64,000 nucleotides of DNA from Caldicellulosiruptor bescii DSM 6725 (GCF_000022325.1 NC_012034.1:2231501-2295500); one strand, 5' to 3'; shown: positions 26,261-35,958, counted from the first letter of the stretch. Program-made: numbers and translations. Notes: generated by a model from the sequence alone, not told the origin.

Positions 26261-27535
26261 TTACTTTAAATGAACATACATTACATTTCCTGTCATAAGT
26301 TTTGGATAAAAGTATGTGGACTTTTGAGGCATTTTTTCGCCACTTAAAGATACATCTTTTAATTCCTCAACAAGGGTTGGATTCAAAATAAAACCGTATT
26401 TGGCGCCTTTGTTTACTGTTTCTATTAGTTCCTTATCAGACTTGGTATACTTTATATTTCTTTGATAAAGAATGTGCTCATCTGTAATTTCAAGTACTTT
26501 ATTTAAAACAAGTTTTTGCAATATCACAACATCAAGATTTTTATAAGCTTTACTTCCCTCAATTTCTCTTAAGGAGTTTTCAGGTTCTTTTAAAGTTATT
26601 AGGTAAAAGTTATGGTTATATGTGTAAACCAAAAATGCATATTTCTTCTTTATTTCTAACTTCTCTTTTAATCTTTTGTAATCTCCTTGCTCAACCTCAA
26701 AATCTACTTTTAACTTTTCCACGAATATATCTTCTTCAATATCTGTTGAAAGAACAATCCTGTGTGTGGGTAAAATAACTATTCCCGGGTCTTCTAAGCT
26801 TGTAAGTGTAATCATTATGTAGTTATAATCTGCATCATCTCGTTTGCACTCTTTTTGTTCCATCTCTTTTTTGTATTCAAGGGCTGTTTCATACCTGTGG
26901 TGACCATCTGCAATAAATATCTTCTTATCATAAAAAAGCTGCCTCAATTTTTCAATTGTATCACTGTCAGATACAACCCACATTCTTTCAAATGTGCCAA
27001 TACCATTGTAAGAAACATCTTCTTTTTTCGATTTTATTCTATCCAGAATCTCTTTAATTTCTTTTGTCTTATCTTCATAAAGCCCAAATATGCTGCTGAT
27101 ATTAGCATGTGTCTTTCGCATAAGCTCAAGTCTTTCTTGCTTAGGTTTTGAAAGTGTAAATTCATGAGGTATAACTATACCCTTTTCAAATTCAACAAGT
27201 TCAAGAACCACAATCAGTCCTGTGCGAACATATTTCTTTCCATCCACCTCAAATTCCTGTTCAAGAACATAAATGCAATCATTTGAGTCAAATTTTAAAA
27301 TTCCCTGTTTTATCCAGTTATCCAAATATTCTTTTGCACGGGTAAACTTGTTATTTTCCTGGTTATCATTCTCATACTCTTTCCCAAACTCAATTCGGAT
27401 TATGTTGTATTCACTTTTTCTGTAGAGTTCCTCTCTTTCCTCTTCAGAAATAATATCATAAGGAGGACATATGCACTTGTCAAGTTCAATTTCAGGCGAA
27501 TATCTCAAACCTCTAAAACCTTTGATGTTAGCCAT
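26261..27535 (-). CDS. DUF1015 family protein of the serine cluster
   Basis: This 424-residue protein is a DUF1015 member. Visible motifs are the N-terminal FRGLRYSPEIELDKCICPPYDIISEEER-type start (CPPYD), RIEFGKEYE, IPHEFTLSKPKQERLELMRK and the central IADGHHRYETALEYKKE. The HHRYETAL histidine-rich motif suggests a metal- or nucleotide-binding site (the family includes proteins annotated as kinases acting on serine). It lies downstream of serA and an aminotransferase, 54 bp from serA, a common context in Clostridia and Thermotogae. A role in serine metabolism, perhaps as an ATP-independent or ParB-like serine kinase, is an inference from this context. Confidence 0.8.
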   Translation of the reverse strand: MANIKGFRGLRYSPEIELDKCICPPYDIISEEEREELYRKSEYNIIRIEFGKEYENDNQENNKFTRAKEYLDNWIKQGILKFDSNDCIYVLEQEFEVDGKKYVRTGLIVVLELVEFEKGIVIPHEFTLSKPKQERLELMRKTHANISSIFGLYEDKTKEIKEILDRIKSKKEDVSYNGIGTFERMWVVSDSDTIEKLRQLFYDKKIFIADGHHRYETALEYKKEMEQKECKRDDADYNYIMITLTSLEDPGIVILPTHRIVLSTDIEEDIFVEKLKVDFEVEQGDYKRLKEKLEIKKKYAFLVYTYNHNFYLITLKEPENSLREIEGSKAYKNLDVVILQKLVLNKVLEITDEHILYQRNIKYTKSDKELIETVNKGAKYGFILNPTLVEELKDVSLSGEKMPQKSTYFYPKLMTGNVMYVHLK

Positions 27536-27589
27536 CCTTCTCCATAACCCTTTCTACTTTATATTTTCCATTTCCATACAAAAACCATA

Positions 27590-29185
27590 TTACAGCTTTG
27601 CCATTGTTACTCTTAAAATACCATCCGTATTTTTTAACTTTTCTATAGCCTCATCAGGTAGCTCACCGTCTATCTCACATACCATAACAGCTTTCTCGCC
27701 TTTTTTGTTTCTGGACACTTGCATTGTAGCAATATTGATTCCATATTCACCGACAATTGTACCAATTTTCCCTATCATACCAGGTTTATCTATATTCTGA
27801 ATAAGAAGCATATATTTTTCTGGCTTGAAATCAACCTTGTAGCCAAAGAAATCTATGATTCTACCCTCGTTGTTGTAAACCGTTCCAGAAAGTTCTAAAA
27901 CTTTTTCACTGGTTGTAAACCTTGCGGTTATCATGTTCTTGAACTTTCCGCTCTCTTCTTTTTTGCTCTCAATAACTTCAATTCCCTGTTCTTTTGCCAA
28001 AAGCTGGGAATTTACATAGTTGACATTGTCCTGTACAGAAAATTCAAGATAGCCTTTTAAAAGTGCACGTGTGAGCCATGTTGTTGCTTTCTCATCTATC
28101 TGACCGCTGTACACAATTTCGATTTTATTGGCAAAAGCCCTTTCTGCCTGGATAAAAATCTTGCCCATTGCCTCAGCAAGCTCCAAATATGGCATAATCT
28201 CTTCAAGCTTTTCCTTTTCAAACGCAGGAAGATTGACAGCATTTTTAGCAATGCCGCCTTTTAACACCGCTGCAACCTCTTTCGCAACAGATACAGCCAC
28301 ATTTACCTGAGCTTCCTGTGTCGATGCTCCAAGATGAGGTGTTATTACCACATTGTCAAGTTCTAAAAGAGGGTTATGATATTCTTGCTTTTCAAGCTCA
28401 AAGTTTGGTTCTTTTTCAAGAACATCAAGTGCTGCTGCTGCCACTATACCCTCTTTTATCGCAATGTAAAGGTCATTTTCGTTTATAACACCGCCGCGCG
28501 CACAGTTTACAATTCTGACACCTTTTTTCATCTTTTTGAACTCTTTTTCTGAAATGAGGTTGTACGTCTCTTTTGTCTTTGGTGTGTGAATAGTAATTAA
28601 GTCAGACTCTTTCAAGAGAGTATCAAAGTCTACCTTTTCAACGCCATATTTTTTAAACTTTTCATCAGAAACGTATGGGTCGTATGCAATAACTCTCATC
28701 CCGCAAGCTTTGAGTCGCTCTGCAACAAGCGCTCCTATCTTGCCAAACCCGATTATTCCCGCTGTCTTTTCATAAAGCTCAACACCTTTGAATTTGTTTC
28801 TTCTAAAATCGCCCTGCTTGCAAGACATGTACGCCTGTGGGATGTACCTGAATATGCTAAATATAAGACCAATTGTGAGCTCGGCAGCTGCCATAATGTT
28901 GCCATCTGGAGCATTCACAACAATAATCCCCTGTTTTGTTGCTGCCTCTACATCCACATTGTCAATACCAACACCGGCTCTCGCAATCACTTTTAAGTTC
29001 TTGCCACATTTTATCATCTCTTCGTTTACTTTTGTTGCACTTCTGACAATTAAAGCATCATATTCACCAATTATATCGCAAATTTCTGGGTGAGATAGTC
29101 CTACCTTCTCATCCACTTCAATTCCTTCATTTTTTAAAATATCTATACCTTCCTTTGCGATTCTTTCAGTCACCAAGACCTTCAT
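27590..29185 (-). CDS. serA: D-3-phosphoglycerate dehydrogenase
   Basis: SerA oxidises 3-phosphoglycerate with NAD+, the first step of serine synthesis. The 531-residue protein is the long (type 1) form: substrate-binding domain, NAD-binding domain (AGIIGFGKIGALVAERLKAC; catalytic H in VVITPHLGASTQEAQ), the allosteric substrate-binding (ASB) insertion (~320-450) and a C-terminal ACT domain (MLLIQNIDKPGMIGKIGTIV) for serine feedback. The start ATG at 29185 lies 5 bp after the aminotransferase stop, so the two are one transcriptional and probably translationally coupled unit. Confidence 0.97.
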   Translation of the reverse strand: MKVLVTERIAKEGIDILKNEGIEVDEKVGLSHPEICDIIGEYDALIVRSATKVNEEMIKCGKNLKVIARAGVGIDNVDVEAATKQGIIVVNAPDGNIMAAAELTIGLIFSIFRYIPQAYMSCKQGDFRRNKFKGVELYEKTAGIIGFGKIGALVAERLKACGMRVIAYDPYVSDEKFKKYGVEKVDFDTLLKESDLITIHTPKTKETYNLISEKEFKKMKKGVRIVNCARGGVINENDLYIAIKEGIVAAAALDVLEKEPNFELEKQEYHNPLLELDNVVITPHLGASTQEAQVNVAVSVAKEVAAVLKGGIAKNAVNLPAFEKEKLEEIMPYLELAEAMGKIFIQAERAFANKIEIVYSGQIDEKATTWLTRALLKGYLEFSVQDNVNYVNSQLLAKEQGIEVIESKKEESGKFKNMITARFTTSEKVLELSGTVYNNEGRIIDFFGYKVDFKPEKYMLLIQNIDKPGMIGKIGTIVGEYGINIATMQVSRNKKGEKAVMVCEIDGELPDEAIEKLKNTDGILRVTMAKL

Positions 29186-29190
29186 TTTAT

Positions 29191-30351
29191 TTACCTTACC
29201 TCCTTAGCAATTTCCTGAAGGACTGCTTTTGTTGCCTCTCCAACCTCAAAGTTTTTGTATCCTACTTCTAAAAGCGCAAGTTCAAAGCACTCGATGGTCT
29301 TCAGAAGGTCAAACTCGTCAACATATCCCATGTGACCAATTCTTATAATCTTCCCTTTTAAAGTAGACTGTCCTCCTGTTACCATTATATCATATTTCTG
29401 ATTCATTATCTTTCTTACCTTTTCTATATCCACACCCTCTGGTGACTTGATTGCAGTGATGACTGCAGATGAGTATTCTTTCTTTGGCAAAAGCTCTAAA
29501 TTGAGTTTTTCAGCTGCAAGCTGGGTAAGATGCGCAAGACGGGTGTGACGTTTAAAATTGTTTTCAAGTCCATAATCTAAAATTAGTTTTAGTCCTGCAT
29601 CAACAGCCCTGATTAAGGTAACAGCTGGCGTGAAAGGAGTGTCCTGGCTTTCTTTTAAAAGGTTGTCCTGATACTTTTTAAAGTCCCAGTAAAACTTTCT
29701 AAGTTTTGATGTTTTGTAAAACTCCCATGCTTTTTCTGATACAGAGACAAAAGCAAGTCCTGGAGGGGACATTAAGGCTTTCTGAGAGCCTGTAACAACA
29801 ACGTCAACGCCCCATTCATCAGTCTTCAAATCAATTGCTCCAAGCGAGCTTACCGCATCAACAATTAAGATCTTGTCTGTATTCTTAAGATACCTTGCAA
29901 GCTTTTCAATAGGATTTGTAACACCTGTTGATGTCTCGTTGTGTGTTATAAATACACCTTTTATGTCTTTATTAGATTCAATAATTTCAATTACCTCATC
30001 AATATTTGCAACATCACCATAAGGATACTTCTTCTCAATTACATTTAGACTAAACGTCTTGCATATATTTATAAACCTATCCCCAAAGACCCCTACTGAC
30101 ACAACCAAAACGGTGTCGCCTTCAGAAAAGAAATTGACAGCGCTTGCTTCCATTGCACCAGTTCCTGATGCTGCAAATGTTAAAACATTGTTTTTTGTCT
30201 GGAACACCTTTTTTAAGTTTTCATTCACTCTTGAAAAGATTTCACCAAATTCTTTTGTGCGATGGTGAATAATCTGTTGTGACATGGCAGAGATAACCTC
30301 AGGTGGAAGCGGAGTTGGACCAGGTGTCATCAAAAGTTTTGGTTTTCTCAT
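29191..30351 (-). CDS. Class V aminotransferase, probable phosphoserine/serine-pyruvate type
   Basis: This ~386-residue PLP enzyme is of the alanine-glyoxylate/serine-pyruvate class V type. The PLP-binding lysine is in VVVTGSQKALMSPPGLAFVS and the N-terminal TPGPTPLPPEV motif is present. In organisms lacking classical serC, an aminotransferase of this type next to serA is thought to make phosphoserine (for example Thermotoga). That assignment is by context. The start MRKPKLLMTPGP at 30349-30351 fits the family and has a purine-rich AGAAGAAAG upstream. A longer reading adds 11 unlikely residues. It heads the operon with serA and DUF1015. Confidence 0.9.
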   Translation of the reverse strand: MRKPKLLMTPGPTPLPPEVISAMSQQIIHHRTKEFGEIFSRVNENLKKVFQTKNNVLTFAASGTGAMEASAVNFFSEGDTVLVVSVGVFGDRFINICKTFSLNVIEKKYPYGDVANIDEVIEIIESNKDIKGVFITHNETSTGVTNPIEKLARYLKNTDKILIVDAVSSLGAIDLKTDEWGVDVVVTGSQKALMSPPGLAFVSVSEKAWEFYKTSKLRKFYWDFKKYQDNLLKESQDTPFTPAVTLIRAVDAGLKLILDYGLENNFKRHTRLAHLTQLAAEKLNLELLPKKEYSSAVITAIKSPEGVDIEKVRKIMNQKYDIMVTGGQSTLKGKIIRIGHMGYVDEFDLLKTIECFELALLEVGYKNFEVGEATKAVLQEIAKEVR

Positions 30352-30398
30352 ATTCTTTCTTCTACCCCTTTCAAACAAACTCAATTTGTTTTAAGTTG

Positions 30399-30437
30399 AT
30401 TATATCTAATGCGTGTGACAATGTCAATAATTTGACA
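30399..30437 (-). promoter_or_regulatory. Promoter and dyad operator of the serine operon
   Basis: A strong promoter: TTGACA (30422-30427, minus) and TATAAT (30399-30404), 17 bp apart. The -35 is one arm of a perfect palindrome TGTCAA-TAAT-TTGACA (30422-30437). A repressor bound there would block polymerase. No regulator gene is adjacent. Confidence 0.7.
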
Positions 30438-30532
30438 ATCTTATTATTATACATTTTAAACATAAAAAAGCAGGATGTTTTTGTTTATTTATAACAACCC
30501 CTTGCAACAAATAATTGGTAATATAAACAAAA

Positions 30533-30553
30533 AGCCGGTAAGAAGCACCGGCT
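30533..30553 (-). terminator. Terminator after the acidic zinc-ribbon gene
   Basis: AGCCGGT/ACCGGCT stem, 7-nt loop, followed on the minus strand by TTTTTG. Confidence 0.85.
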
Positions 30554-30578
30554 AAAACCTTCTTTATTGATATAATCT

Positions 30579-31049
30579 TTATTTATCTTTTTTGTCCTCA
30601 TCATCTACTTCGTCTTCATACTCATCATCGTCTTCTTCATCGTCAAACTCTTCTTCAAGTTCGTCAAGATATATTATTTCGTTGCAGTTGGGGCATTCAA
30701 TCTCATCCTCGTTTAAGTACTCGTCTTCTTCTAAATAAAATGTTACCTTGCAGTTTGGACAGGTCACTTCCACTAAGTCTTCGTCATCTTCATCATCATA
30801 GTAGTCATCATAATCCTCATCATAATTTTCATACACTTCATCTTCTAACTTTTCCAAATCCTCGTCAATTGAATCAACAACATCTTCAAGCTCTGCTTGC
30901 TTGACGTCAAGTTCGTTTATCGCATCTGCAAACTCGTCAAGCACATCAATGATACTCAGAAGAAGCCTTCCTTCTTTTGAATCCTCATTTATGCCCAGAC
31001 CCTCTGCAAGCCCTCTTAAGTATGCAACCTTTTCATATAAATTTTCCAT
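30579..31049 (-). CDS. Acidic protein with CD1247-like N-terminus and zinc ribbon
   Basis: This 156-residue protein starts with a helical domain (ENLYEKVAYLRGLAEGLGIN, related to the CD1247 N-terminal domain of Clostridia), then a very acidic coiled region (VDSIDEDLEKLEDEVYENYD), a four-cysteine zinc ribbon (CPNCKVTFYLEEDEY and CPNCNEIIYLDELEE) and an acidic C-terminal tail. The strong negative charge suggests binding to a basic partner such as a ribosomal or nucleoid protein, but this is speculation. It sits alone upstream of the serine operon, with its own terminator. Confidence 0.8.
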   Translation of the reverse strand: MENLYEKVAYLRGLAEGLGINEDSKEGRLLLSIIDVLDEFADAINELDVKQAELEDVVDSIDEDLEKLEDEVYENYDEDYDDYYDDEDDEDLVEVTCPNCKVTFYLEEDEYLNEDEIECPNCNEIIYLDELEEEFDDEEDDDEYEDEVDDEDKKDK

Positions 31050-31153
31050 TAAAGTATCCTCCTACAATACAGAATAAACCTTATCTATACTTAATATTTA
31101 CCCATTAAAATCACTTTATACACACAGCATATAATTGAAAAATGTCAAATCAA

Positions 31154-31711
31154 TTACACTCGTGACAGATACTCTTCTGTTGATGTGTCAATCTTAATTT
31201 TATCGCCAACATTTATAAAAAGTGGAACCTGTATTACAGCGCCTGTTTCAACCTTCGCTGGTTTTGTTGCACCTGTTTGAGTATCACCTTTAAAGCCCGG
31301 TTCTGTATCAATTACCTCAAGCTCCACAAATCTTGGTGGTTCAACCCCAAATACAACTCCATTGTGAGAAAGAACTGTAACTGTCATATTTTCCTTTACA
31401 AACTTGAGTGCATCGCCAACCATCTCTTGATTTAGCGCAATTTGCTCGTATGTCTGTGTGTCCATGAAATAGTAAAGCTCACCGTCGTTGTAAAGGTACT
31501 GCATCTCTCTTCTTTCAATGTGAGCAAGAGGCATTCTCTCATCCGGTCTGAACGTCTTTTCAATCACAGCACCTGTCTTTATATTTTTAAGTTTTGTTCT
31601 AACAAAAGCTGCACCCTTGCCAGGTTTTACGTGTAAAAATTCAATTACCTGAAATATCTGACCATCATACTCTATTGTTAATCCTCTTCGAAAATCGCCT
31701 GCCTCAACCAT
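31154..31711 (-). CDS. efp: Translation elongation factor P
   Basis: EF-P binds between the P and E sites and relieves ribosome stalling at polyproline. The 185-residue protein has three OB/KOW-like domains. The modification-loop region is [17 protein letters not shown], with the lysine between GKG and A as in Firmicutes, and the C-terminal signature is present ([19 protein letters not shown], then [20 protein letters not shown]). The start ATG follows GGAGGGAAGCTG-like sequence. It lies 68 bp downstream of the RNase G gene on the same strand. Confidence 0.97.
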   Translation of the reverse strand: MVEAGDFRRGLTIEYDGQIFQVIEFLHVKPGKGAAFVRTKLKNIKTGAVIEKTFRPDERMPLAHIERREMQYLYNDGELYYFMDTQTYEQIALNQEMVGDALKFVKENMTVTVLSHNGVVFGVEPPRFVELEVIDTEPGFKGDTQTGATKPAKVETGAVIQVPLFINVGDKIKIDTSTEEYLSRV

Positions 31712-31779
31712 CAGCTTCCCTCCGATTTAAAATTTTGCTCTTCTATTTTATCAAAAAAAACATATTTTTTTCAACCAAA

Positions 31780-33495
31780 TTAACACTCTTTTACATCCTC
31801 TTTATCAACCTCATACACATCCAAAATCTTTCCTTTTGAAAGTGTTCCATACACCTTTTCAACCTTTGCATAGATGTACTTGCCAACAAGGTCAGATGCA
31901 TCATCAAGCTCTATTCTATTCTGGTTTACATACCCAACCGCATTTTTTGGATTGAACCTGTCTTCCTCCTCAACAAACGCCAAAACTTCATCTCCTTCAC
32001 AAAGCCAACCACACAACGCCATGTAATGGTCCTCATCCTTTACAGGGCATATGGTAAACTTATTTATGTGAATATTTGAAGAAGCTTTGATATAGATTTT
32101 CTTTTTGTACTTCTGCTCAAGTTCTTTTATCCTGTCAATTTCACCCTTTCTTAAAATCTCACATACTTTTGTGTGTATTTCAACAAAGAACTTGTCTTCT
32201 ACCTTGTTTTTGCAATACCACTCAATCTCTTTCAAAACTTTAAACGCGACGCTCTCAGGAGATAAAATCTTACCTGTACCCTCACAGTAAGGACAGTTTG
32301 ATTGCATAACACATGAAAGTCGTTGTCTTACCTTTTTTCTTGTCATCTCAACAAGCCCAAGAGGCGTTATGTCAACAACCACTGTTTTTGTCTTGTCTCT
32401 TTTGAGAGCCTCTTTCAAAGCATCTAAAACTATCTTCTGATGATCTGGATTTTTCATATCAATAAAGTCAATTATGATTATTCCGCCAATATCTCTGAGC
32501 CTTAGCTGCCTTGCAATCTCCTGTGCAGCTTCAAGATTTGTCTTTAAGATTGTTTCTGCAACATCAGTCTTGCCAACATACTTTCCTGTGTTGACGTCAA
32601 TTACAGTCAATGCCTCTGTCTCATCTATTACTATATACCCACCACTTTTGAGCCACACTCTTTTTGATAAAGCTTTTGAAAGCTTTTGTTCTATCTGAAA
32701 ATATTCGAATATATTTGTTGCAAGGTTAAAATACTCAACTTTACTCTTCAAGCTCGGGGCATAAGAGGATAAAAACTCTATTATCTTGTTATATTTTTTC
32801 CTATCGTTTATAACAAACCTGTCAACCTGATTAGTAAACATGTCTCTTACAGCTTTGAACACAAGGTCATAGTCTTTGTAAAGAAGAACAGGAGCGCTCT
32901 GACAGCTTTTCTGTCTTATTTTTTTCCACATATTCTTTAAAAACTCAAGTTCGCTTTTTAAAATCTCTTCGCTCTTGTTTTCTGCCGCAGTTCTGACAAT
33001 CAAACCCATTCCCTCAGGTCTTATCCTGCAGGCTATCTCTTTAAGTCTCTGCCTTTCTTCTTCACTCTCAATCCTTTTTGAAACACCAACATATTCTGTG
33101 CATGGCAAAAGAACTAAGTACCTTCCTGGCAACGTTATGTTTGTGGTAACCCTTGGACCTTTCTGGTCATACCCTTCCTTTATTACCTGCACAACTATTT
33201 CCTGGCCACACCTTAGGGCAAGCGGATTTGTTTTTATTTCATAATACTCATCAGTATCTCCAAATTCAAGCCTGTTCACATCGCCAAGGTACAAAAAAGC
33301 ATTTTTTTCCTGACCAATATTGACAAAAGCTGCATCCATACCAGGCAGGATGTTTTCAACAACCCCTTTGTAGATATTTCCTACTATGCTTTGACTGTCT
33401 TCCCTCTCGATGTAAATCTCGACAAGTTCTTTGTCTTCCAAAACAGCAACCCTTGTTTGGTTAAAACTTACATCAACTATAATCTCACTTTGCAT
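31780..33495 (-). CDS. rng: Ribonuclease E/G family endoribonuclease
   Basis: This 571-residue protein is an RNase G-type enzyme that cleaves single-stranded, AU-rich RNA from a 5'-monophosphate end. An S1 domain (YKGVVENILPGMDAAFVNIG) is followed by a DNase I-like catalytic region with metal-binding Asp residues in ALTVIDVNTGKYVG and IIIIDFIDMKN, and the Zn-link CPYCEGTG. An additional C-terminal ~60 residues (NAVGYVNQNRIELDDASDLV) look like a TRAM domain, often seen in Gram-positive RNase G. It forms an operon with the two radical-SAM-linked genes upstream (stop and start adjoin at 33495). Confidence 0.94.
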   Translation of the reverse strand: MQSEIIVDVSFNQTRVAVLEDKELVEIYIEREDSQSIVGNIYKGVVENILPGMDAAFVNIGQEKNAFLYLGDVNRLEFGDTDEYYEIKTNPLALRCGQEIVVQVIKEGYDQKGPRVTTNITLPGRYLVLLPCTEYVGVSKRIESEEERQRLKEIACRIRPEGMGLIVRTAAENKSEEILKSELEFLKNMWKKIRQKSCQSAPVLLYKDYDLVFKAVRDMFTNQVDRFVINDRKKYNKIIEFLSSYAPSLKSKVEYFNLATNIFEYFQIEQKLSKALSKRVWLKSGGYIVIDETEALTVIDVNTGKYVGKTDVAETILKTNLEAAQEIARQLRLRDIGGIIIIDFIDMKNPDHQKIVLDALKEALKRDKTKTVVVDITPLGLVEMTRKKVRQRLSCVMQSNCPYCEGTGKILSPESVAFKVLKEIEWYCKNKVEDKFFVEIHTKVCEILRKGEIDRIKELEQKYKKKIYIKASSNIHINKFTICPVKDEDHYMALCGWLCEGDEVLAFVEEEDRFNPKNAVGYVNQNRIELDDASDLVGKYIYAKVEKVYGTLSKGKILDVYEVDKEDVKEC

Positions 33496-34130
33496 TATAT
33501 CACCCTTTTATAGTTAACTTTTACCCTTTCAACCTTTACAATCCTACATTCAATATTATACTCCTGACAAAATTCTCTTAATATATCTTCTGGTTTTATA
33601 TAACTTCCATTCACAACATTTATATGAAAACTTATTTTTATATTCCCAGCCACTTTTTCATATTCATAGCTCAAAATAAAATCAGAAATTTTCTTTACTG
33701 TTACCTTGCCTTCCTTCTCTTTCTTTATAGCAGGACTTTTTTTCATAAACTCATCAAAGTACTTGCAAAATTCTTCCTCAGCTTCAACAAAACATTGATA
33801 ATACATATCACTTACTTGTATTTTATCAGTAGCCAGCTCAACTTTCAACATTTTTAATCCTTCTGGCAAGATTTTATTGAGATTCTCAATGATACTGCTT
33901 TCAAGTTCATTCTCGCATTCAACTTCAAATATCTCTTCTTTCGAACAAAGTCCAACTGGCATTGGAAGAATAAAAACTATCTTTGGGTGAGGATTGAATC
34001 CTTGTGTGAACTTAAGCTTTATATTCAACCTTCTAAATAACCTTTCAAATAACCTTGTCATGTCAAGATGGGATATAAACGCTGCAGGCAAATCACGCGA
34101 AAAGTAAAACCTGTACCTATTTGCCAACAC
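33495..34130 (-). CDS. TIGR03936 family radical-SAM-linked protein (DUF2344)
   Basis: This ~211-residue protein is the DUF2344/TIGR03936 partner of the radical SAM protein encoded just upstream. It shows the family's N-terminal RYRFYFSRDLPAAFISHLDM, then RLNIKLKFTQGFNPHPKIVF and LPMPVGLCSKEEIFEVECE. The start is most likely GTG at 34128-34130 because GAGGGGG lies 5 nt upstream. The gene overlaps the end of the upstream gene by about 14 bp, implying translational coupling. In some organisms the two are fused. Their joint reaction is not established; a role in rRNA or tRNA modification near ribosome genes is a guess from frequent context. Confidence 0.87.
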   Translation of the reverse strand: MLANRYRFYFSRDLPAAFISHLDMTRLFERLFRRLNIKLKFTQGFNPHPKIVFILPMPVGLCSKEEIFEVECENELESSIIENLNKILPEGLKMLKVELATDKIQVSDMYYQCFVEAEEEFCKYFDEFMKKSPAIKKEKEGKVTVKKISDFILSYEYEKVAGNIKISFHINVVNGSYIKPEDILREFCQEYNIECRIVKVERVKVNYKRVI

Positions 34131-35958
34131 AAATTCCCCCTCGAAAAGAAGCTGCACCGCAACCTATGCATCTTTCAAAACACGAACTTGTGGTTTTTGC
34201 TTCATATGCCAAAAGACACTCTTTCTTTAAAAACTCCCTGGTCACACCTGTGTCGATAATGTCCCATGGCAAAACCTCGTTAAAGTTTCTTTTTCGGTCA
34301 GAGTAAAATTTCCAGTCTATATTTTCTGCCTCAAACGCTTTTTCCCATTTTGAAAAGTCAAAAAACTCGCCCCAGTCATCAAACTGACAGCCAAGCTCAA
34401 CTGCTCTTTTAATTACCCTTGAAAGTTTTCTGTCTCCCCGTGAAAGTACCGCTTCAAGCTTGCTAAGATAAAAGTCATGCCAGCTGTACTCAACATCCTT
34501 TACTTTTTTGAGATTCTCCTTCAAATGTTTCATCTTTCTTTGCATGTTTTCAATGCTATCCTGCGCTTCCCACTGAAAGGGCGTGTGTGGTTTTGGCACA
34601 AAAAAGGATGTGGACACTGTTATTCTAACCTTCTTTTTAAGCCCAAGATCTTTGTATATCTCCCTTATATTCTTTGCTATTGTATATATCCCAAGAACAT
34701 CTTCATCTTCTTCAAGAGGAAGGCCAAGCATAAAATAGAGTTTTATGTTCTGAAATCCTCTTTCAAACGCAAGCTTGACTGTAGAGTATATATCTTCTTC
34801 TTTTATATTTTTATTTATAACATCTCTTAGTCTCTGTGTTCCTGCCTCGGGTGCAAAGGTCAGTGTAGGTTTTCTTACCTTTTCAACTTCTTTTAAAAGG
34901 TCTAAAGATGTTGAGTCAAGCCTCAAGGATGGCAAAGAAATGTTTACCTTTTTGTCCTCTGCAAACTTCAAAATTTCCCTTGCAAGTTCATCTATATTCG
35001 GATAGTCACTTGTACTGAGGGATACAAGCGATATCTCATTACACCCACAATTTTCAACAAGTTCTTTTGCATACTGTAAAACCTTTTCTGCCTTTCTGAA
35101 CCTAACAGGTCTGTATATTATACCTGCCTGGCAAAACCTGCACCCTCTTGCACAACCTCTGAAAATTTCCAAGGTTATTCTATCATGAACAACTTCTATA
35201 AGAGGTGTTATCATCTTTGTTGGAAAATAGCTTGTATCTAAATCTTTTACAATTCTCTTTTTTACTTTTGCTGGTACATTTTCTGATACAGGTACTATAG
35301 ACTTTATAGTTCCATCGGTGTTATACTCTACATTGTAAAGTGAAGGAACGTAACATCCTTCAATAGCCGCACATTCATGTAAGAACTCTTCCTTTGTCAT
35401 ATTAGAAAATTTATATCTTTTATAAAGGTCAATAATCTCCAAAATGACCTCTTCGCCCTCACCAATTACAAACACATCTATAAACTCCCAAAGCGGTTCT
35501 GGATTATACGTGCATGGACCTCCTGCAATCACAATGGGCATACCTTTTTCTCTTTTTTGACTTTCAAGAGGAAGACCACCAAGTTCAAGCATCTTCAAAA
35601 CATTTGTATAGCTCATTTCATATGAAAGAGAAAATCCTATTATGTCAAATCTATCAAGTTCAGTAAAAGTTTCAAGTGAAAATAGTTTTATTCCCTCTTT
35701 TTTCATCTTCTTCTGCATATCTACCCATGGCATAAAAGCTCTTTCGCAGTATACATCTTCTCTTTCATTCAAAAGATGATACAAAATTTTGAGACCCAAG
35801 TTAGACATACCAATCTCGTACACATCCGGAAAGCAAAATGCAAACCTTATATCTACCTTTTCAGGATCTTTTTTTACCATATTTATTTCGTTGCCGATAT
35901 ATCTTCCCGGTTTTTCAACATCATAGAGCAGTTTAAATACCTTGTCTTTTACAATCAC
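34117..35958 (-). CDS. TIGR03960 family B12-binding/radical SAM protein
   Basis: This 613-residue protein has an N-terminal cobalamin-binding-like region (AFCFPDVYEIGMSNLGLKIL) and a radical SAM core with the [4Fe-4S]/SAM cluster motif CARGCRFC in LEIFRGCARGCRFCQAGIIY. C-terminal cysteines CFERCIGCGAASFRGGICVG could hold another cluster. This family (TIGR03960) and the DUF2344 partner encoded after it are usually next to rng in Firmicutes. The molecular function remains undetermined. A terminator and the DegV gene lie upstream. Confidence 0.92.
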   Translation of the reverse strand: MIVKDKVFKLLYDVEKPGRYIGNEINMVKKDPEKVDIRFAFCFPDVYEIGMSNLGLKILYHLLNEREDVYCERAFMPWVDMQKKMKKEGIKLFSLETFTELDRFDIIGFSLSYEMSYTNVLKMLELGGLPLESQKREKGMPIVIAGGPCTYNPEPLWEFIDVFVIGEGEEVILEIIDLYKRYKFSNMTKEEFLHECAAIEGCYVPSLYNVEYNTDGTIKSIVPVSENVPAKVKKRIVKDLDTSYFPTKMITPLIEVVHDRITLEIFRGCARGCRFCQAGIIYRPVRFRKAEKVLQYAKELVENCGCNEISLVSLSTSDYPNIDELAREILKFAEDKKVNISLPSLRLDSTSLDLLKEVEKVRKPTLTFAPEAGTQRLRDVINKNIKEEDIYSTVKLAFERGFQNIKLYFMLGLPLEEDEDVLGIYTIAKNIREIYKDLGLKKKVRITVSTSFFVPKPHTPFQWEAQDSIENMQRKMKHLKENLKKVKDVEYSWHDFYLSKLEAVLSRGDRKLSRVIKRAVELGCQFDDWGEFFDFSKWEKAFEAENIDWKFYSDRKRNFNEVLPWDIIDTGVTREFLKKECLLAYEAKTTSSCFERCIGCGAASFRGGICVGK

